DNA of 64,000 bases from Nitrospiraceae bacterium (GTDB lineage Bacteria > Nitrospirota > Nitrospiria > Nitrospirales > Nitrospiraceae), in assembly GCA_035623075.1 (NCBI GenBank), contig DASPUC010000024.1:248001-312000 (forward strand), written 5' to 3'. The notes below the pieces were generated by a model that was not told the DNA's origin, made no database searches, and saw only the letters and a list, made by a program, of their open reading frames with translations. Positions 1 through 9,223 of the stretch are shown piece by piece (position 1 is the stretch's first letter; each line of letters starts with the position of its first letter). The position numbers were made by a program, and so were the translations under genes.

Positions 1-483
1 CCCCGCACCATGTCGGACGACAACATGAGACAGGCGACGGAACGGGCGTTGGAGTACATGGGCCTCAGGCCGAACATGCCCATCACCGACATTCGAATAG
101 ACAAAGTGTTCATCGGTTCCTGTACCAATTCACGTATCGAGGACCTCCGTCTCGCTGCGAGTTTGGCAAAAGGCAAACACGTGGCCAAGGGGGTACACGC
201 ATTGGTGGTGCCAGGATCCGGCCTGGTCAAGCAGCAGGCTGAACAGGAAGGTCTCGATCAAGTCTTCAAAGAAGCTGGCTTTGAGTGGCGAGAAGCCGGC
301 TGCAGCATGTGTCTGGCCATGAACGCCGACGTGTTGCAGCCCGGTGAACGGTGCGCCTCCACCAGCAATCGAAACTTTGAAGGGCGACAGGGAGCCGGTG
401 GACGGACCCATCTCGTCTCTCCCGCCATGGCCGTGGCCGCCGCTGTCGAGGGCCATTTCGTGGATATCCGGAACTGGAGCTAG
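1..483 (+). CDS. leuC: 3-isopropylmalate dehydratase large subunit, C-terminal part (5' end outside window)
   Basis: LeuC and LeuD form the isomerase that converts 2-isopropylmalate to 3-isopropylmalate in leucine biosynthesis. The frame is open from base 1, so the gene starts upstream of the window; the ATG at 10 is internal. Visible are two parts of the [4Fe-4S] cluster site: GSCTNSR (Cys at codon 41 of the fragment) and CSMCLAMN about 60 residues later, then the aconitase-family ending with NRNFEGRQG. The stop is followed after 7 bases by leuD, as expected for a leuCD operon. About 160 of the usual 465 or so residues are present. Confidence 0.95.
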   Translation, partial: PRTMSDDNMRQATERALEYMGLRPNMPITDIRIDKVFIGSCTNSRIEDLRLAASLAKGKHVAKGVHALVVPGSGLVKQQAEQEGLDQVFKEAGFEWREAGCSMCLAMNADVLQPGERCASTSNRNFEGRQGAGGRTHLVSPAMAVAAAVEGHFVDIRNWS

Positions 484-490
484 CGGACCG

Positions 491-1114
491 ATGCGAGCGT
501 TTACCACACTGACCGGCCTGGTTGCAGCGTTGGATCGCGTCAACGTCGATACGGATCAGATTATCCCGAAACAATTTTTGAAGACGATCAAACGCACAGG
601 ATTGCGGGAAGGGCTGTTCTTTGACTGGCGGAGGAAGAAGGATGGATCGCCCGATCCGGAATTTTTTCTCAACCAACCGCGGTATCAAGGCGCGACGATC
701 CTCCTCACCCGAGAGAACTTCGGCTGTGGCTCCTCGCGCGAACATGCTCCCTGGGCGCTGCTCGACCAGGGATTCCGCTGCGTGATCGCCCCGAGCTTTG
801 CTGACATCTTCTACAACAACTGTTTTCAGAACGGCATCCTGCCAGTGGTCTTGAAGACCGATGAGGTGCAGGCTTTGATCCAAGCCGTCCTCAAGACGCC
901 GGGGTTCCAGTTGACGGTGGACCTCGAAAACCAGACGGTGACGACTCCGTCCCACACCAGCCACCGTTTCGACATCGATCCGTTCAGAAAACGCTGCTTG
1001 TATCAGGGACTCGATTCGATCGGGCTGACACTGCAGCACGAGGCCGCCATCACCGCGTACGAGACGCGGCGCAAGACCGAGGTGCCATGGTTGTTCGCCG
1101 ATCCTCGTCCCTAA
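491..1114 (+). CDS. leuD: 3-isopropylmalate dehydratase small subunit
   Basis: Small (swivel-domain) subunit of isopropylmalate isomerase. The protein is 207 residues, normal for LeuD. It begins MRAFTTLTG and contains the typical [12 protein letters not shown] and [15 protein letters not shown] blocks, the latter lining the substrate pocket. An in-frame open stretch continues back to 344 inside leuC, but the leuC stop at 481-483 and the family's usual N terminus place the start at 491. It is translationally close to leuC and ends 15 bases before the next gene. Confidence 0.96.
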   Translation: MRAFTTLTGLVAALDRVNVDTDQIIPKQFLKTIKRTGLREGLFFDWRRKKDGSPDPEFFLNQPRYQGATILLTRENFGCGSSREHAPWALLDQGFRCVIAPSFADIFYNNCFQNGILPVVLKTDEVQALIQAVLKTPGFQLTVDLENQTVTTPSHTSHRFDIDPFRKRCLYQGLDSIGLTLQHEAAITAYETRRKTEVPWLFADPRP

Positions 1115-1129
1115 ACTGAGGAGACTTTG

Positions 1130-1516
1130 ATGAACTGGTCGATTATTCTGTTCCCTGTCATGTGGCTCTGGCGTCCAAAATTGCTTCTGACTCTCATCTT
1201 CTTCATCGGCGCCGCCTACCTCCTCATCGCATTTAATTACAGCTATTCAGACGGGAGCCGGGCCGGTTATGTTCAGAAGTTTTCCAAAAAGGGCTGGTTC
1301 TGCAAGACATACGAGGGGGAGCTGGCGATGACCACGGTACCGGGAGTTGCGCCTGTGCTCTGGGACTTTACCGTGTGGGACGACAACGTTGCATCACAAT
1401 TTAGTCACATGATGAGCAAGCGATTGGTGCTCCATTATAAGGAGTATCGCTATCTGCCCACGACCTGCTTCGGAGAAACCCAATACTTCGTCGATAGTGT
1501 CGAAGTGCAGGAATAG
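1130..1516 (+). CDS. conserved hypothetical protein with one N-terminal membrane segment
   Basis: 128 residues. GAGGAG at 1118-1123 sits 6 bases ahead of the ATG at 1130, which I prefer over the TTG at 1127. A hydrophobic helix covers roughly residues 15-38, followed by a charged soluble part with the motif SDGSRAGYVQKFSKKGW and FCKTYEGELAM. I recognise this as a widespread small family without a known biochemical role; database names given to relatives are not reliable. It is in line with leuCD and may be read through from that operon. It converges with corA, leaving only 21 bases between them. Confidence 0.75.
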   Translation: MNWSIILFPVMWLWRPKLLLTLIFFIGAAYLLIAFNYSYSDGSRAGYVQKFSKKGWFCKTYEGELAMTTVPGVAPVLWDFTVWDDNVASQFSHMMSKRLVLHYKEYRYLPTTCFGETQYFVDSVEVQE

Positions 1517-1537
1517 CGCGCTGCTCGGTAGCCGGTC

Positions 1538-2593
1538 TCACAACCATTGCTTCATTCGAAAGACCACCAGCATCACCACGCCTACGGCCGTCATTACCGC
1601 CAAGACGATCGGATACCCCCATTCGGTTTTCAACTCCGGCATGTACTCGAAGTTCATGCCGTAAATGCTCGCAATAAAACTGAGAGGCATGAAGATAGTG
1701 GTGATGACCGTCAGCACACGCATGACCGCATTCAGGCGGTAACTGACGCTCGACAGGTAAATATCGAGGCTCGCTGATACCATTTCGCGCAGCGTCTCGA
1801 TGGTATCGACGATCTGCACGACGTGATCATAGACGTCCCTGAGGAAGAGCTTCGTGGCCTGTTGCAAGGACGGGCATTCCGAACGGGATAAGCTGTTCAT
1901 CGCATCCCGGAGCGGCCAGACGGCACGACGGAGAAACAGCAACTGCCGCTTGAGCGCATGAATATTCTTGAGCGTTTCCGGTTTGGGATCGGCCACCACG
2001 GTTTGTTGCAAGGCTTCGATTTTTTCCCCCAAAACTTCCAGCACGGCAAAGTATTGATCGACGATCGCATCAATAAGCGCATAGAGGAGATAGTCAGCAC
2101 CAGATTGGCGAAGCCTGCCCTTCCCTCCCCGCAGTCGCTCGCGTACCGGCTGGAAGACATCGGTTCCGTTTTCCTGGAATGAGAGAACAAAGTTCCGTCC
2201 GAGGACAAAACTGACCTGTTCGACCACCACATCCTGCCGGTCTGAGAGCGAGAGCATCTTCATGACGAGGAAAAAATAGGTCTCGTAATCGTCCAGCTTT
2301 GGACGCTGATCGGTATTCGCTACGTCCTCGAGCAGTAACGGGTGAAGCGAGAATTGTTTACCGAAGGCTTCCAACACCTCCATTTTGTGCACGCCGCCAA
2401 CATTCACCCAGGTCACGGACTCGTCAGCGGGAGGAGCGAGTTCATCGGGTGTGGTGACCTGCTGTTCGTCACACCTGTTACTCGTGTAGCTGAACGCGGT
2501 GATGGTGACCTGTTCCGCCTTCCTTTCACCGATGTGGACGGGCGTGCCGGGCGGAAGACCAGTTTTTCGCGATCGCTTCTGGACCAACCTCAT
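1538..2593 (-). CDS. corA: magnesium/cobalt transporter CorA
   Basis: Pentameric inner-membrane Mg2+ channel. The C terminus has the signature YGMNF (GMN at residues 312-314 of 351) between two membrane helices, followed by the usual basic end (MKQWL). The large cytosolic N-terminal domain precedes them. The frame is open to 2740, but I choose the ATG at 2593: it is preceded on the minus strand by a near-perfect GGAGGAGGT Shine-Dalgarno, and the protein then begins MRLVQKRSRKTGLPPG, a common start for this CorA subgroup. It is divergent from the phosphatase gene at 2715. Confidence 0.93.
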   Translation of the reverse strand: MRLVQKRSRKTGLPPGTPVHIGERKAEQVTITAFSYTSNRCDEQQVTTPDELAPPADESVTWVNVGGVHKMEVLEAFGKQFSLHPLLLEDVANTDQRPKLDDYETYFFLVMKMLSLSDRQDVVVEQVSFVLGRNFVLSFQENGTDVFQPVRERLRGGKGRLRQSGADYLLYALIDAIVDQYFAVLEVLGEKIEALQQTVVADPKPETLKNIHALKRQLLFLRRAVWPLRDAMNSLSRSECPSLQQATKLFLRDVYDHVVQIVDTIETLREMVSASLDIYLSSVSYRLNAVMRVLTVITTIFMPLSFIASIYGMNFEYMPELKTEWGYPIVLAVMTAVGVVMLVVFRMKQWL

Positions 2594-2714
2594 GCCACCT
2601 CCTCCGATTGGCTCCTGCTTTAACGCAGGTTCACCGAGGCCGTCAAGAGAGAGTGGCGTCGAAACCAGCGGACCTGTTACTCTCTGATCTCCTGTTTGAG
2701 AAAGAGGATCCGCG

Positions 2715-3518
2715 ATGCAATCGGAATTGGATGTGCTCATCGACGCAGTTCAGAAGGCCGGAGCTCGGGCGCAGCAATTGGCGCGTGAGGGGTTTTCAGT
2801 CCACACGAAGTCCGACCGGTCGCCTGTCACGACGGCAGATTTGGAGGCCAACCGTATCTTACAGGAGCAACTTTCAGCGCACTTTCCAGGCGACGGGTGG
2901 TTGTCTGAAGAATCTCCCGACGAAATCGGTCGCCTCGAGAAGACTCGCGTCTGGGTCGTGGATCCGATTGACGGGACCAAGGCCTATATCAATAGCCTGC
3001 CGGAATACTGCATCTCCGCGGCCTTGATCGAACAGGGAAAGCCGGTGGTCGCCGCGATATTCAACCCAACGACGGATGAGATGTTCTCAGCCAGACGCGG
3101 GTCTGGCCTCTATCTCAACGGAAAACCAGTGCAGACCCTGGCATCACCAGCCTCTTCGCCCCTCGTCATGGTCACTCCCTGGGAACTACGTCGGGGGCGC
3201 TGGGCCGCGATTACAGAAACCGTTCGTTGCCGTCCGATGTACTCCATCGCCCATGCGCTCGCCCTCGTGGCCGTGGGTCGCGTTCAAGCCACGATCACCC
3301 TCGAGCCGGAAAACGAATGGGATCTCGCCGCCGGCCTGTTACTGATCGAAGAGAGTGGTGGGAGCATGACCGACGGAGCAGGACAGCCATTTCATTTCAA
3401 CCAACCGACACCGAGATTCCACGGTGTGATTGCCCTGGCGGGGTCAGCGGATCAGAAGTTACAGAATTTATTGCGGTCGCAGGCGGGTGGGGCTGGTATG
3501 CCATTTCAGAAGAGGTGA
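2715..3518 (+). CDS. cysQ: inositol-monophosphatase-family phosphatase, CysQ-like
   Basis: Probable 3'(2'),5'-bisphosphate nucleotidase, which removes PAP formed during sulfate assimilation. 267 residues. The metal site motifs of the family are visible: WLSEES around residue 63, WVVDPIDGTKAYI with DPIDGT starting near residue 83, and WDLAAG near residue 210. The substrate (PAP, inositol phosphate or fructose bisphosphate) cannot be fixed from sequence alone, but the short family block and the sequence after DGT fit CysQ best. The next gene begins 3 bases after the stop. Confidence 0.85.
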   Translation: MQSELDVLIDAVQKAGARAQQLAREGFSVHTKSDRSPVTTADLEANRILQEQLSAHFPGDGWLSEESPDEIGRLEKTRVWVVDPIDGTKAYINSLPEYCISAALIEQGKPVVAAIFNPTTDEMFSARRGSGLYLNGKPVQTLASPASSPLVMVTPWELRRGRWAAITETVRCRPMYSIAHALALVAVGRVQATITLEPENEWDLAAGLLLIEESGGSMTDGAGQPFHFNQPTPRFHGVIALAGSADQKLQNLLRSQAGGAGMPFQKR

Positions 3519-3521
3519 CCT

Positions 3522-4388
3522 TTGACGACGGTTGGATTACTGGGAACCGGACTTATGGGTCGGGCGATCGCGGAACGGCTCCATGCCGTGCATCATTCTG
3601 TGATTGTCTACAACCGGACCGCCGCCCGGGCACTCTCCCTCCAGAACCTTGGCGTGACCGTCGTCACGTTGCCTGAACAAGCGGTCGTGCAAACCGACGT
3701 GGTCCTTCTGGTACTGGCCGACGCTGCAGCGATCCAAGCGGTCTTGCTCACACCCGCGGTTACCAAGGTCCTCGGAGGCAAGACCATTGTTCAAATGGGC
3801 ACCATTGCTCCGGACGAGAGCAAAGCAATTCAACGCGAGGTCGAACGCTTCGGCGGCACATACTGCGAAGCCCCGATCCTGGGGAGTCTCGTTGAGGCAA
3901 AATCCGGCACACTCCAGGTTATGGTGGGCGGCACGGACGAACTGTTCTCTAGGTGGTTTCCGTTATTCCGCTCACTCAGCCGTGAACCCCGTCTGATTGG
4001 CCCAGTCGGAACGGCCGCCGCACTCAAACTGGCCTTGAACCAACTGATTGCCGCGGAGATTTCGGCATTCGCTTTGAGCCTTGCCTTGATCCAAAGAGCC
4101 GGGGTTCCCGTCGACACCTTCATGACCATTCTGCGAGAAAGCGCCCTCTTCGCCCCGTCTTTTGAGAAGAAATTACCCCGCCTCCTCAAGCGGGACTATC
4201 ACAACCCCAATTTTTCGACCCGCCATCTTCTGAAGGACGTCGAGCTGTTCCTTGCCGAGGCGATCAAACAGCGGCTTACGGTCACCAGTCTCGAAGGCAT
4301 TGTACCGATCCTGCAAAAGACGATCGACCATGGGCTCGGGGAGGTCGATTATTCTGCGATTTACGACGTCATCCATCCACCTCGATAG
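3522..4388 (+). CDS. NAD(P)-dependent beta-hydroxyacid dehydrogenase family protein
   Basis: 288 residues, related to 3-hydroxyisobutyrate dehydrogenase, tartronate semialdehyde reductase and glyoxylate reductase GLYR. The N terminus is a Rossmann nucleotide site (GLLGTGLMG, residues 5-13). The usual LGSLVEAKSGTLQVMVGG stretch follows, and the catalytic lysine lies in AALKLALNQ near residue 169. The start is a TTG at 3522 with AGAGGTG just upstream; it places the Rossmann glycines at the usual distance from the N terminus. It is coupled to the preceding phosphatase gene. Substrate unknown. Confidence 0.88.
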   Translation: MTTVGLLGTGLMGRAIAERLHAVHHSVIVYNRTAARALSLQNLGVTVVTLPEQAVVQTDVVLLVLADAAAIQAVLLTPAVTKVLGGKTIVQMGTIAPDESKAIQREVERFGGTYCEAPILGSLVEAKSGTLQVMVGGTDELFSRWFPLFRSLSREPRLIGPVGTAAALKLALNQLIAAEISAFALSLALIQRAGVPVDTFMTILRESALFAPSFEKKLPRLLKRDYHNPNFSTRHLLKDVELFLAEAIKQRLTVTSLEGIVPILQKTIDHGLGEVDYSAIYDVIHPPR

Positions 4389-4468
4389 CTCACGGTTGGT
4401 TCGCGCCCGCATTTCCACCCAGAAGCGCGGATTCGTTGTGCAGAATCCTGTCTCGTTTTTGAAATTCG

Positions 4469-4496
4469 TTGTACGCGATGGGAAAATCTCTATACT
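4469..4496 (+). promoter_or_regulatory. candidate sigma-70 promoter for the secretion ATPase gene
   Basis: TTGTAC (4469-4474), 16-base spacer, TATACT (4491-4496) in the 165-base gap before the ATPase gene. Two matches off the -35 consensus and one off the -10. The implied 5' leader is about 50 bases. Confidence 0.45.
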
Positions 4497-4553
4497 CATT
4501 TCATGAACAACCCGCCGCCCCAATAACCGCATATTTCTCAAAGAATTCATGAA

Positions 4554-6314
4554 ATGACACCGATGCCGAAGACGGTTCAGAAAACCATTGATCCCCACGC
4601 TTTCGATCTTTTGATTGACGAGGGGTTCATTCGCCAGGCGGATCTGGTGAAGGCAATTCAGGATTCCATGCAGGCACGCACCGAACTGGAAGGCGTGCTT
4701 CTCGAGAAATATCGCGTCCCTAAGGCAGCGCTTGGCAAAGCGTTGAGCAGGTTCTTCGACTGCCCCTATATTCCGTTTGACGAACGGACCGTTGCTGATC
4801 CCAAACTCGTGAAAGATCTCAGCCACGATTACCTGTGGAAACATCGCTGGCTTCCTCTCAAATGCGATGGAGAGGTTCTAGATGTTCTGATCGACAACCC
4901 CCACGATCTCGAGAGAGGTCATGACATTCGCCGCGCCTTTCCTGGTTTGACCGTACGGTACGCCGTGAGCTTGCGGCGTGACATCGAGCGGTTTCTCCAG
5001 TCAATTATCGGAGAATCCGACACGGGCTCCATTGCCGACACCCTTGGCGAACTGGTTCAAGAAGCCAGAATCGAAGAGTCACCCGATCCCGTTTCTGACG
5101 GCATTGATGAAAATGATTCCGCAATCGTACGGCTCGCCAATCAGATTATTGCCGAAGCCTATCGGCACGACGCCTCCGATATTCATATCGAGCCCTATAC
5201 GGATCGGAAAGAAACCGCCATCCGCTTCCGTGTGGACGGAACCTGCTCCACCTATATGCGGATCCCAGCGGCGTATCGTCGAGCGCTGGTGTCCCGTATC
5301 AAGATTATGTCCAGTCTGGACATCGCCGAACGTCGCAAACCTCAAGACGGGAAGATCCGATTCCGATTGAACAGGGAGAAGGAGATCGAACTTCGCGTCG
5401 CCACACTGCCTACTGCTGGCAACAATGAAGACGTTGTGTTGCGGCTCCTCTCGGCAAAGGAACCGATCCCTCTAGAGGCCATGGAGCTTTCCCCTGCCAT
5501 GCTCAGCAAGCTGCAGGATATCGTGGAGAAGCCGCATGGAATCATCCTGTGCGTTGGTCCAACCGGTTCCGGGAAAACGACGACTCTTCACGCTCTGCTT
5601 CGCCATCTGAATACCGACGAGCGGAAAATCTGGACGGCGGAGGATCCTATCGAGATTACGCAGGAAGGGCTCCGTCAGGTGCAGGTCAATCCAAAGATTG
5701 GATTCACGTTCGCTGCCGCCATGCGATCATTCCTGCGGGCCGACCCAGACGTCATCATGATCGGCGAGATGCGAGACAAGGAAACCGCCGATGTGGCCAT
5801 CGAGGCTTCGCTTACCGGGCACCTTGTTCTGAGCACTTTGCACACGAACAGTGCGGTCGAGACAGTGATTCGACTTCTCGATATGGGATGCGATCCTTTT
5901 AATTTTGCCGATGCCATACAAGGTGTGATTGCCAAACGCCTTTGCAAGCGGCTCTGCACCAATTGCAAACAGGCCTACCATCCCTCGGCCCAAGAGTACG
6001 ACAAACTTGTCCGCGCATACGGCACAAGCTCCTGGGAAGCGTTAGGAATTAGCTATGACGAAGGATTTCAGCTCTCTCGTGGGCAGGGGTGCGAGACCTG
6101 CAATCACACGGGTCTTAAAGGACGGGTCGGGCTGCACGAACTCCTATGCGGATCGGATGAGCTGCGGAGCCTGATTCAGAACCGGGCTAAGACAGCGGAG
6201 ATGTTGAGCCTAGCAGTCAAAGAAGGGATGGCAACACTCGTACAGGATGGGATTGCAAAAGTGCTCGCCGGCGTGACGACCTATGACCAGGTCAGAGCCG
6301 TTGCTATAAAATGA
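4554..6314 (+). CDS. GspE/PilB-type assembly ATPase
   Basis: Hexameric cytoplasmic ATPase that drives type IV pilus or type II secretion pseudopilus assembly. 586 residues. An N-terminal MshEN/GspE_N-like domain (about 10-160) could bind c-di-GMP. Then come the ATPase core with Walker A GPTGSGKTT (about 335-343), the Asp-box/Walker B region DPDVIMIGEMRD (about 396-407), the His box GHLVLSTLHTNS, and a tetracysteine zinc module (CKRLCTNC near 464 and CETC near 513). No other pilus gene is beside it, so whether it serves pili or secretion is undecided. Two PilZ genes nearby make c-di-GMP control of surface structures plausible (inference). Confidence 0.92.
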   Translation: MTPMPKTVQKTIDPHAFDLLIDEGFIRQADLVKAIQDSMQARTELEGVLLEKYRVPKAALGKALSRFFDCPYIPFDERTVADPKLVKDLSHDYLWKHRWLPLKCDGEVLDVLIDNPHDLERGHDIRRAFPGLTVRYAVSLRRDIERFLQSIIGESDTGSIADTLGELVQEARIEESPDPVSDGIDENDSAIVRLANQIIAEAYRHDASDIHIEPYTDRKETAIRFRVDGTCSTYMRIPAAYRRALVSRIKIMSSLDIAERRKPQDGKIRFRLNREKEIELRVATLPTAGNNEDVVLRLLSAKEPIPLEAMELSPAMLSKLQDIVEKPHGIILCVGPTGSGKTTTLHALLRHLNTDERKIWTAEDPIEITQEGLRQVQVNPKIGFTFAAAMRSFLRADPDVIMIGEMRDKETADVAIEASLTGHLVLSTLHTNSAVETVIRLLDMGCDPFNFADAIQGVIAKRLCKRLCTNCKQAYHPSAQEYDKLVRAYGTSSWEALGISYDEGFQLSRGQGCETCNHTGLKGRVGLHELLCGSDELRSLIQNRAKTAEMLSLAVKEGMATLVQDGIAKVLAGVTTYDQVRAVAIK

Positions 6315-6338
6315 TGGATCGCTCCCGATAACGGCTGC

Positions 6339-6665
6339 CTAGGCTCGGACCCCTGTTTCTAACGTCTTGACAAATTTCTTCAGCCGATCACCCTCGTCGG
6401 GACGAACCTTGATAAACTCCACGCCAAATCTCGCCGGAGTCGACCATCGGACCGCCGCGAGATCAACATGGACGGGCTCTTCCCGCTCCCGGAGTTGCAT
6501 CGTCAATTGCATGTACGACGCCGTACCCGCAATGGTGGTCGAGGTGATGGCGCAGCCGTCGGCGGACAGATTTAGGATAATCCCTTCGCCCTCCTGCGAG
6601 AGCTGATCTCCATTGAATGACACGGGAAGTTGAACTGCGTATCTGGTGTGTTTGCGTGATTCCAC
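6339..6665 (-). CDS. PilZ domain protein
   Basis: 108 residues, a single PilZ domain. It opens with the c-di-GMP-binding arginines (ESRKHTRYAV, the RxxxR-type element at about residues 3-8) and carries LSADGCAI, matching the second PilZ motif (D/N)xSxxG in relaxed form. It ends close to the domain boundary. It converges with the assembly ATPase gene (24 bases between stops). Probable role: c-di-GMP receptor acting on motility or secretion; the partner is unknown. Confidence 0.85.
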   Translation of the reverse strand: MESRKHTRYAVQLPVSFNGDQLSQEGEGIILNLSADGCAITSTTIAGTASYMQLTMQLREREEPVHVDLAAVRWSTPARFGVEFIKVRPDEGDRLKKFVKTLETGVRA

Positions 6666-6709
6666 GAATCTCCCTGCGCGAGCCGACTGGTCGTCTTAAT
6701 TCCTCCGTG

Positions 6710-7201
6710 TCATGGGGCCGACGGCGTGTCACTCACTTTCGCCGAGAGTGCTTTTTTGGTGAGACGAAACGTCCCGCCCTTCTGGGACGGAGCGTGATCG
6801 TTCCCGATGCGTGTGTACCACCATGTGCCGTCTCCCTCTGAAAAATCAGGCGAGAACTCGACGCTGAAACCGCCTTCACGGTCATTCTCTTTTTGAAACC
6901 ACATCCCTTTCCACGTCCGGCCGATGAGCGCCTGCGTCTCGATGCGACCCTCCTTCCATGCGTAGGGCCCATTGCCTTGCTCATCGAGCGAGAGCAGGAA
7001 TACCGCTCCATCTTCATATTCCCATTCGCCAGCCAGGTTGCGACGGTCACCCGGAAGGGCTTGGTCCAGCGATGGGACCAGTTCGGTCGAAGACGATCGC
7101 TGAATCCCCGGCTGAATGCAGCCGCCGACACCCAACAGTGCGAATAACAGCACGAGTAACCCAGTGCGGTGTATGCACAGGGATTGCTGCGAACCATTCA
7201 T
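6710..7201 (-). CDS. putative lipoprotein of unknown function
   Basis: 163 residues from the ATG at 7201; the frame is open to 7273, but this ATG puts a signal peptide at the N terminus. The hydrophobic stretch LLVLLFALLGVGGC ends in a lipobox with Cys near residue 28, so the mature protein should be lipid-anchored. The rest is small, rich in Gly and Trp (GEWEYEDGAVFLLSLDEQG, GTWWYTRIG), suggesting a beta-barrel fold similar to small lipocalin-like domains (inference). It lies upstream of, and co-directional with, the PilZ gene. Confidence 0.72.
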   Translation of the reverse strand: MNGSQQSLCIHRTGLLVLLFALLGVGGCIQPGIQRSSSTELVPSLDQALPGDRRNLAGEWEYEDGAVFLLSLDEQGNGPYAWKEGRIETQALIGRTWKGMWFQKENDREGGFSVEFSPDFSEGDGTWWYTRIGNDHAPSQKGGTFRLTKKALSAKVSDTPSAP

Positions 7202-7300
7202 GGTTGTTGTACTTACCACGTGGGGACCAGTTACACAAGCAGATGAATCGAACTGATTGCCCGAGGTGCACACATAGGGCTGAGCCGGTTTGGGAATCTC

Positions 7301-8458
7301 TTAGCCGATCCGCGCCAGCCGCCTGCAGGCTTCATCGAGGTCGGAATCCGTCTTTGCATAACTGAAGCGGATGAAGTGATGCCCTCCCCCTCCCGAGAAA
7401 AATGCTTCCCCTGGTACACCTGCGACACCGGTTTTATTCAATAGATACATGGCCCGCTCTTTGCCGGTTTTTCCCGGCAGGCTCGAGGCATCGGCCAATA
7501 CATAATAGGCCCCTTGGGGGATCGACGCTGTGAGGCCGGCCTTTCCCAGTGCGTGGCAGATGCGATCCCGTTTTATTTGATAGTCCTTTGCAAGGTCTCG
7601 ATAAAACGAGTCAGGAAGCTGCTCGATTCCCGATGCTACGCCAGCTTGGAGAGGTGCAGGGGCACAGACATACAGCAAATCGTTCATGGCCCCGATCAAG
7701 GAAGCCCATCTTTGATCCGCGACACTATATCCGATTCGCCAGCCGGTGATGCTGAAGGTTTTGGAATAGCCGCCGATCGTAATTGTTCGCTCGCTCATAC
7801 CGGGCAGTATTGCGAGACTGATATGCCGGCAACCGTCGTACAGGAAATATTCGTAAATCTCGTCCGTAAACGCGAACAGATCGTGCCGTTGTGTCACATC
7901 TGCTATGCCTTCGAGTTCAGTTCGAGAAAACACTTTTCCAGAAGGGTTGCCCGGCGAGTTCACAATAATGGCCCTTGTCCGAGGGGTAATCGCGCGTTCG
8001 AGATCGGCTTTCGAGAACGTCCAGTGTGGTGCCGTCATCTTCACGATGACTGGAACCGCTTCAACAGCTAATAGTGCACTGATGTGATATTGGTAATAGG
8101 GCTCGAACAAGATCACTTCGTCACCGGGGTTCAGCAGGGCGAGGCAGGTGCAGTGAAATGAACCGGTCGCGCCGGAACTAATCGTGATCTCCGTTTCTGG
8201 GTCCGCCTTGATGCCGTTGTATCGAGCCAGCTTTCTTGCGAGTGCTTGCCGCAGTTCCGGCAGGCCATCGAACCTCGTATACACATTCCCCCCGCTCTCC
8301 ATGGCCTGCTCAGCCCCCTTCAGCACCACGGTCGGCACTGGGGTATCGCACACGCCTTGCGCCATATTGATCCCTGTGACTTTGGCACAAGCCTGGGTCA
8401 TCGCCCTGATTTCCGAGTGAGCCAGTGTGGACATCCGCTGGTTGACCTGCCGCTTCAT
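7301..8458 (-). CDS. class I/II pyridoxal-phosphate aminotransferase
   Basis: 385 residues, fold-type I aminotransferase of the AspC/kynurenine-aminotransferase group. Visible are the SPGNPSGKV block (Asn171), Asp199 in the TDEIYEY stretch, the PLP lysine Lys233 in GGYSKTFSITGWRIGY, and the substrate carboxylate arginine in HHFIRFSYA near the C terminus. The amino-acid donor cannot be assigned from sequence. It stands alone on the minus strand, with about 300 bases of non-coding DNA upstream. Confidence 0.9.
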   Translation of the reverse strand: MKRQVNQRMSTLAHSEIRAMTQACAKVTGINMAQGVCDTPVPTVVLKGAEQAMESGGNVYTRFDGLPELRQALARKLARYNGIKADPETEITISSGATGSFHCTCLALLNPGDEVILFEPYYQYHISALLAVEAVPVIVKMTAPHWTFSKADLERAITPRTRAIIVNSPGNPSGKVFSRTELEGIADVTQRHDLFAFTDEIYEYFLYDGCRHISLAILPGMSERTITIGGYSKTFSITGWRIGYSVADQRWASLIGAMNDLLYVCAPAPLQAGVASGIEQLPDSFYRDLAKDYQIKRDRICHALGKAGLTASIPQGAYYVLADASSLPGKTGKERAMYLLNKTGVAGVPGEAFFSGGGGHHFIRFSYAKTDSDLDEACRRLARIG

Positions 8459-8582
8459 AATTTCCTGACTCTCCTTCGCCTCGCTCTCTCTTGTCGCAGA
8501 GGGATTCTGAAAAGGTCAAGTCCTCTACCGTGAATGACGAAGACAAGACGAGCCTGATGCTGGGTAGAACTACGTGTTTCCT

Positions 8583-8755
8583 TTTACATAGATTAACGTG
8601 CTGTGTATACTGCGCTTGGGGACCCAGGGCATGTTCCCTACTTCAGGACTAGTCTGTTCAGGGAAGGCATCATGCTGGTCCCAGCTATAGTTTTATAGTG
8701 AGAAGCGGAACATTCTCCCTAGTTCTCGGGTCGTTCCTCGGAAAGGACACGGTTT
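8583..8755 (+). promoter_or_regulatory. strong sigma-70 promoter and structured leader of the second PilZ gene
   Basis: TTTACA (8583-8588), exactly 17 bases, TATACT (8606-8611): the clearest promoter in this part of the window. The transcript would begin near 8618 with a leader of about 138 bases. The leader can fold: GGGGACCC (8618-8625) faces CATGCTGGTCCC (8671-8682), with an inner stem TTCCCT (8634-8639) / AGGGAA (8660-8665). A second shorter structure precedes the GTG start. I could not match it to a known riboswitch class. Confidence 0.55.
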
Positions 8756-9124
8756 GTGACGGCGAATAATCCTAAACCTGATCGAGATCCGAAGCCTGAT
8801 GAAGACGCCACAATCCTGGAGCGACGGGGCCGTCGCTTGCGCATCGATTGTCGGCTCTTCTTCTTTGGAGAGGACGAATTTGAGGGCGAGGCACAGGTTC
8901 TTGATATTTCGACCAACGGGTGCCAGGCCAGTTCCCAGGTGGCCGTCCAGGTTGGGATGCAGCTTCGGCTTTCCGTCTTTCTCGGGGATCAGAAATGGCC
9001 ATTGCGCATCGATCAGGCCACCGTGCGGTGGGTCCGGGGCCAGAATTTCGGGCTGGAATTCATCGGGATCCGGTTGGCCCAGCGAGAGCGGTTACGGACA
9101 ATGATCATGGCAAAGCGGTACTGA
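8756..9124 (+). CDS. PilZ domain protein with charged N-terminal tail
   Basis: 122 residues starting at GTG 8756. A hydrophilic tail of about 20 residues (rich in Pro, Lys, Asp) precedes a PilZ-like domain: ERRGRRLRIDCRLFF gives the arginine-rich c-di-GMP element and DISTNGCQ the D-x-S-x-x-G motif; VRWVRGQNFGLEFIGI is the usual C-terminal strand pair. Likely c-di-GMP receptor. It has its own strong promoter and a long leader, and converges with the transglycosylase gene 100 bases downstream. Confidence 0.82.
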   Translation: MTANNPKPDRDPKPDEDATILERRGRRLRIDCRLFFFGEDEFEGEAQVLDISTNGCQASSQVAVQVGMQLRLSVFLGDQKWPLRIDQATVRWVRGQNFGLEFIGIRLAQRERLRTMIMAKRY

Positions 9125-9223
9125 CACGCACCTCGCACCTTACCCCACTTTCAGTCTCTGACATAACCTGGATCGCCAAAAAAGCCCGGCACCATATCGC
9201 GCCTGCCGATATTATCCGACGTT

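Noticed and set aside
344-490. Longer N terminus for leuD
   Set aside because: It would overlap leuC by 140 bases, and LeuD proteins start at the MRAFTTLTG position.
8618-8755. c-di-GMP riboswitch (GEMM) in the PilZ leader
   Set aside because: Stems are present, but the conserved GEMM core sequences are not visible.
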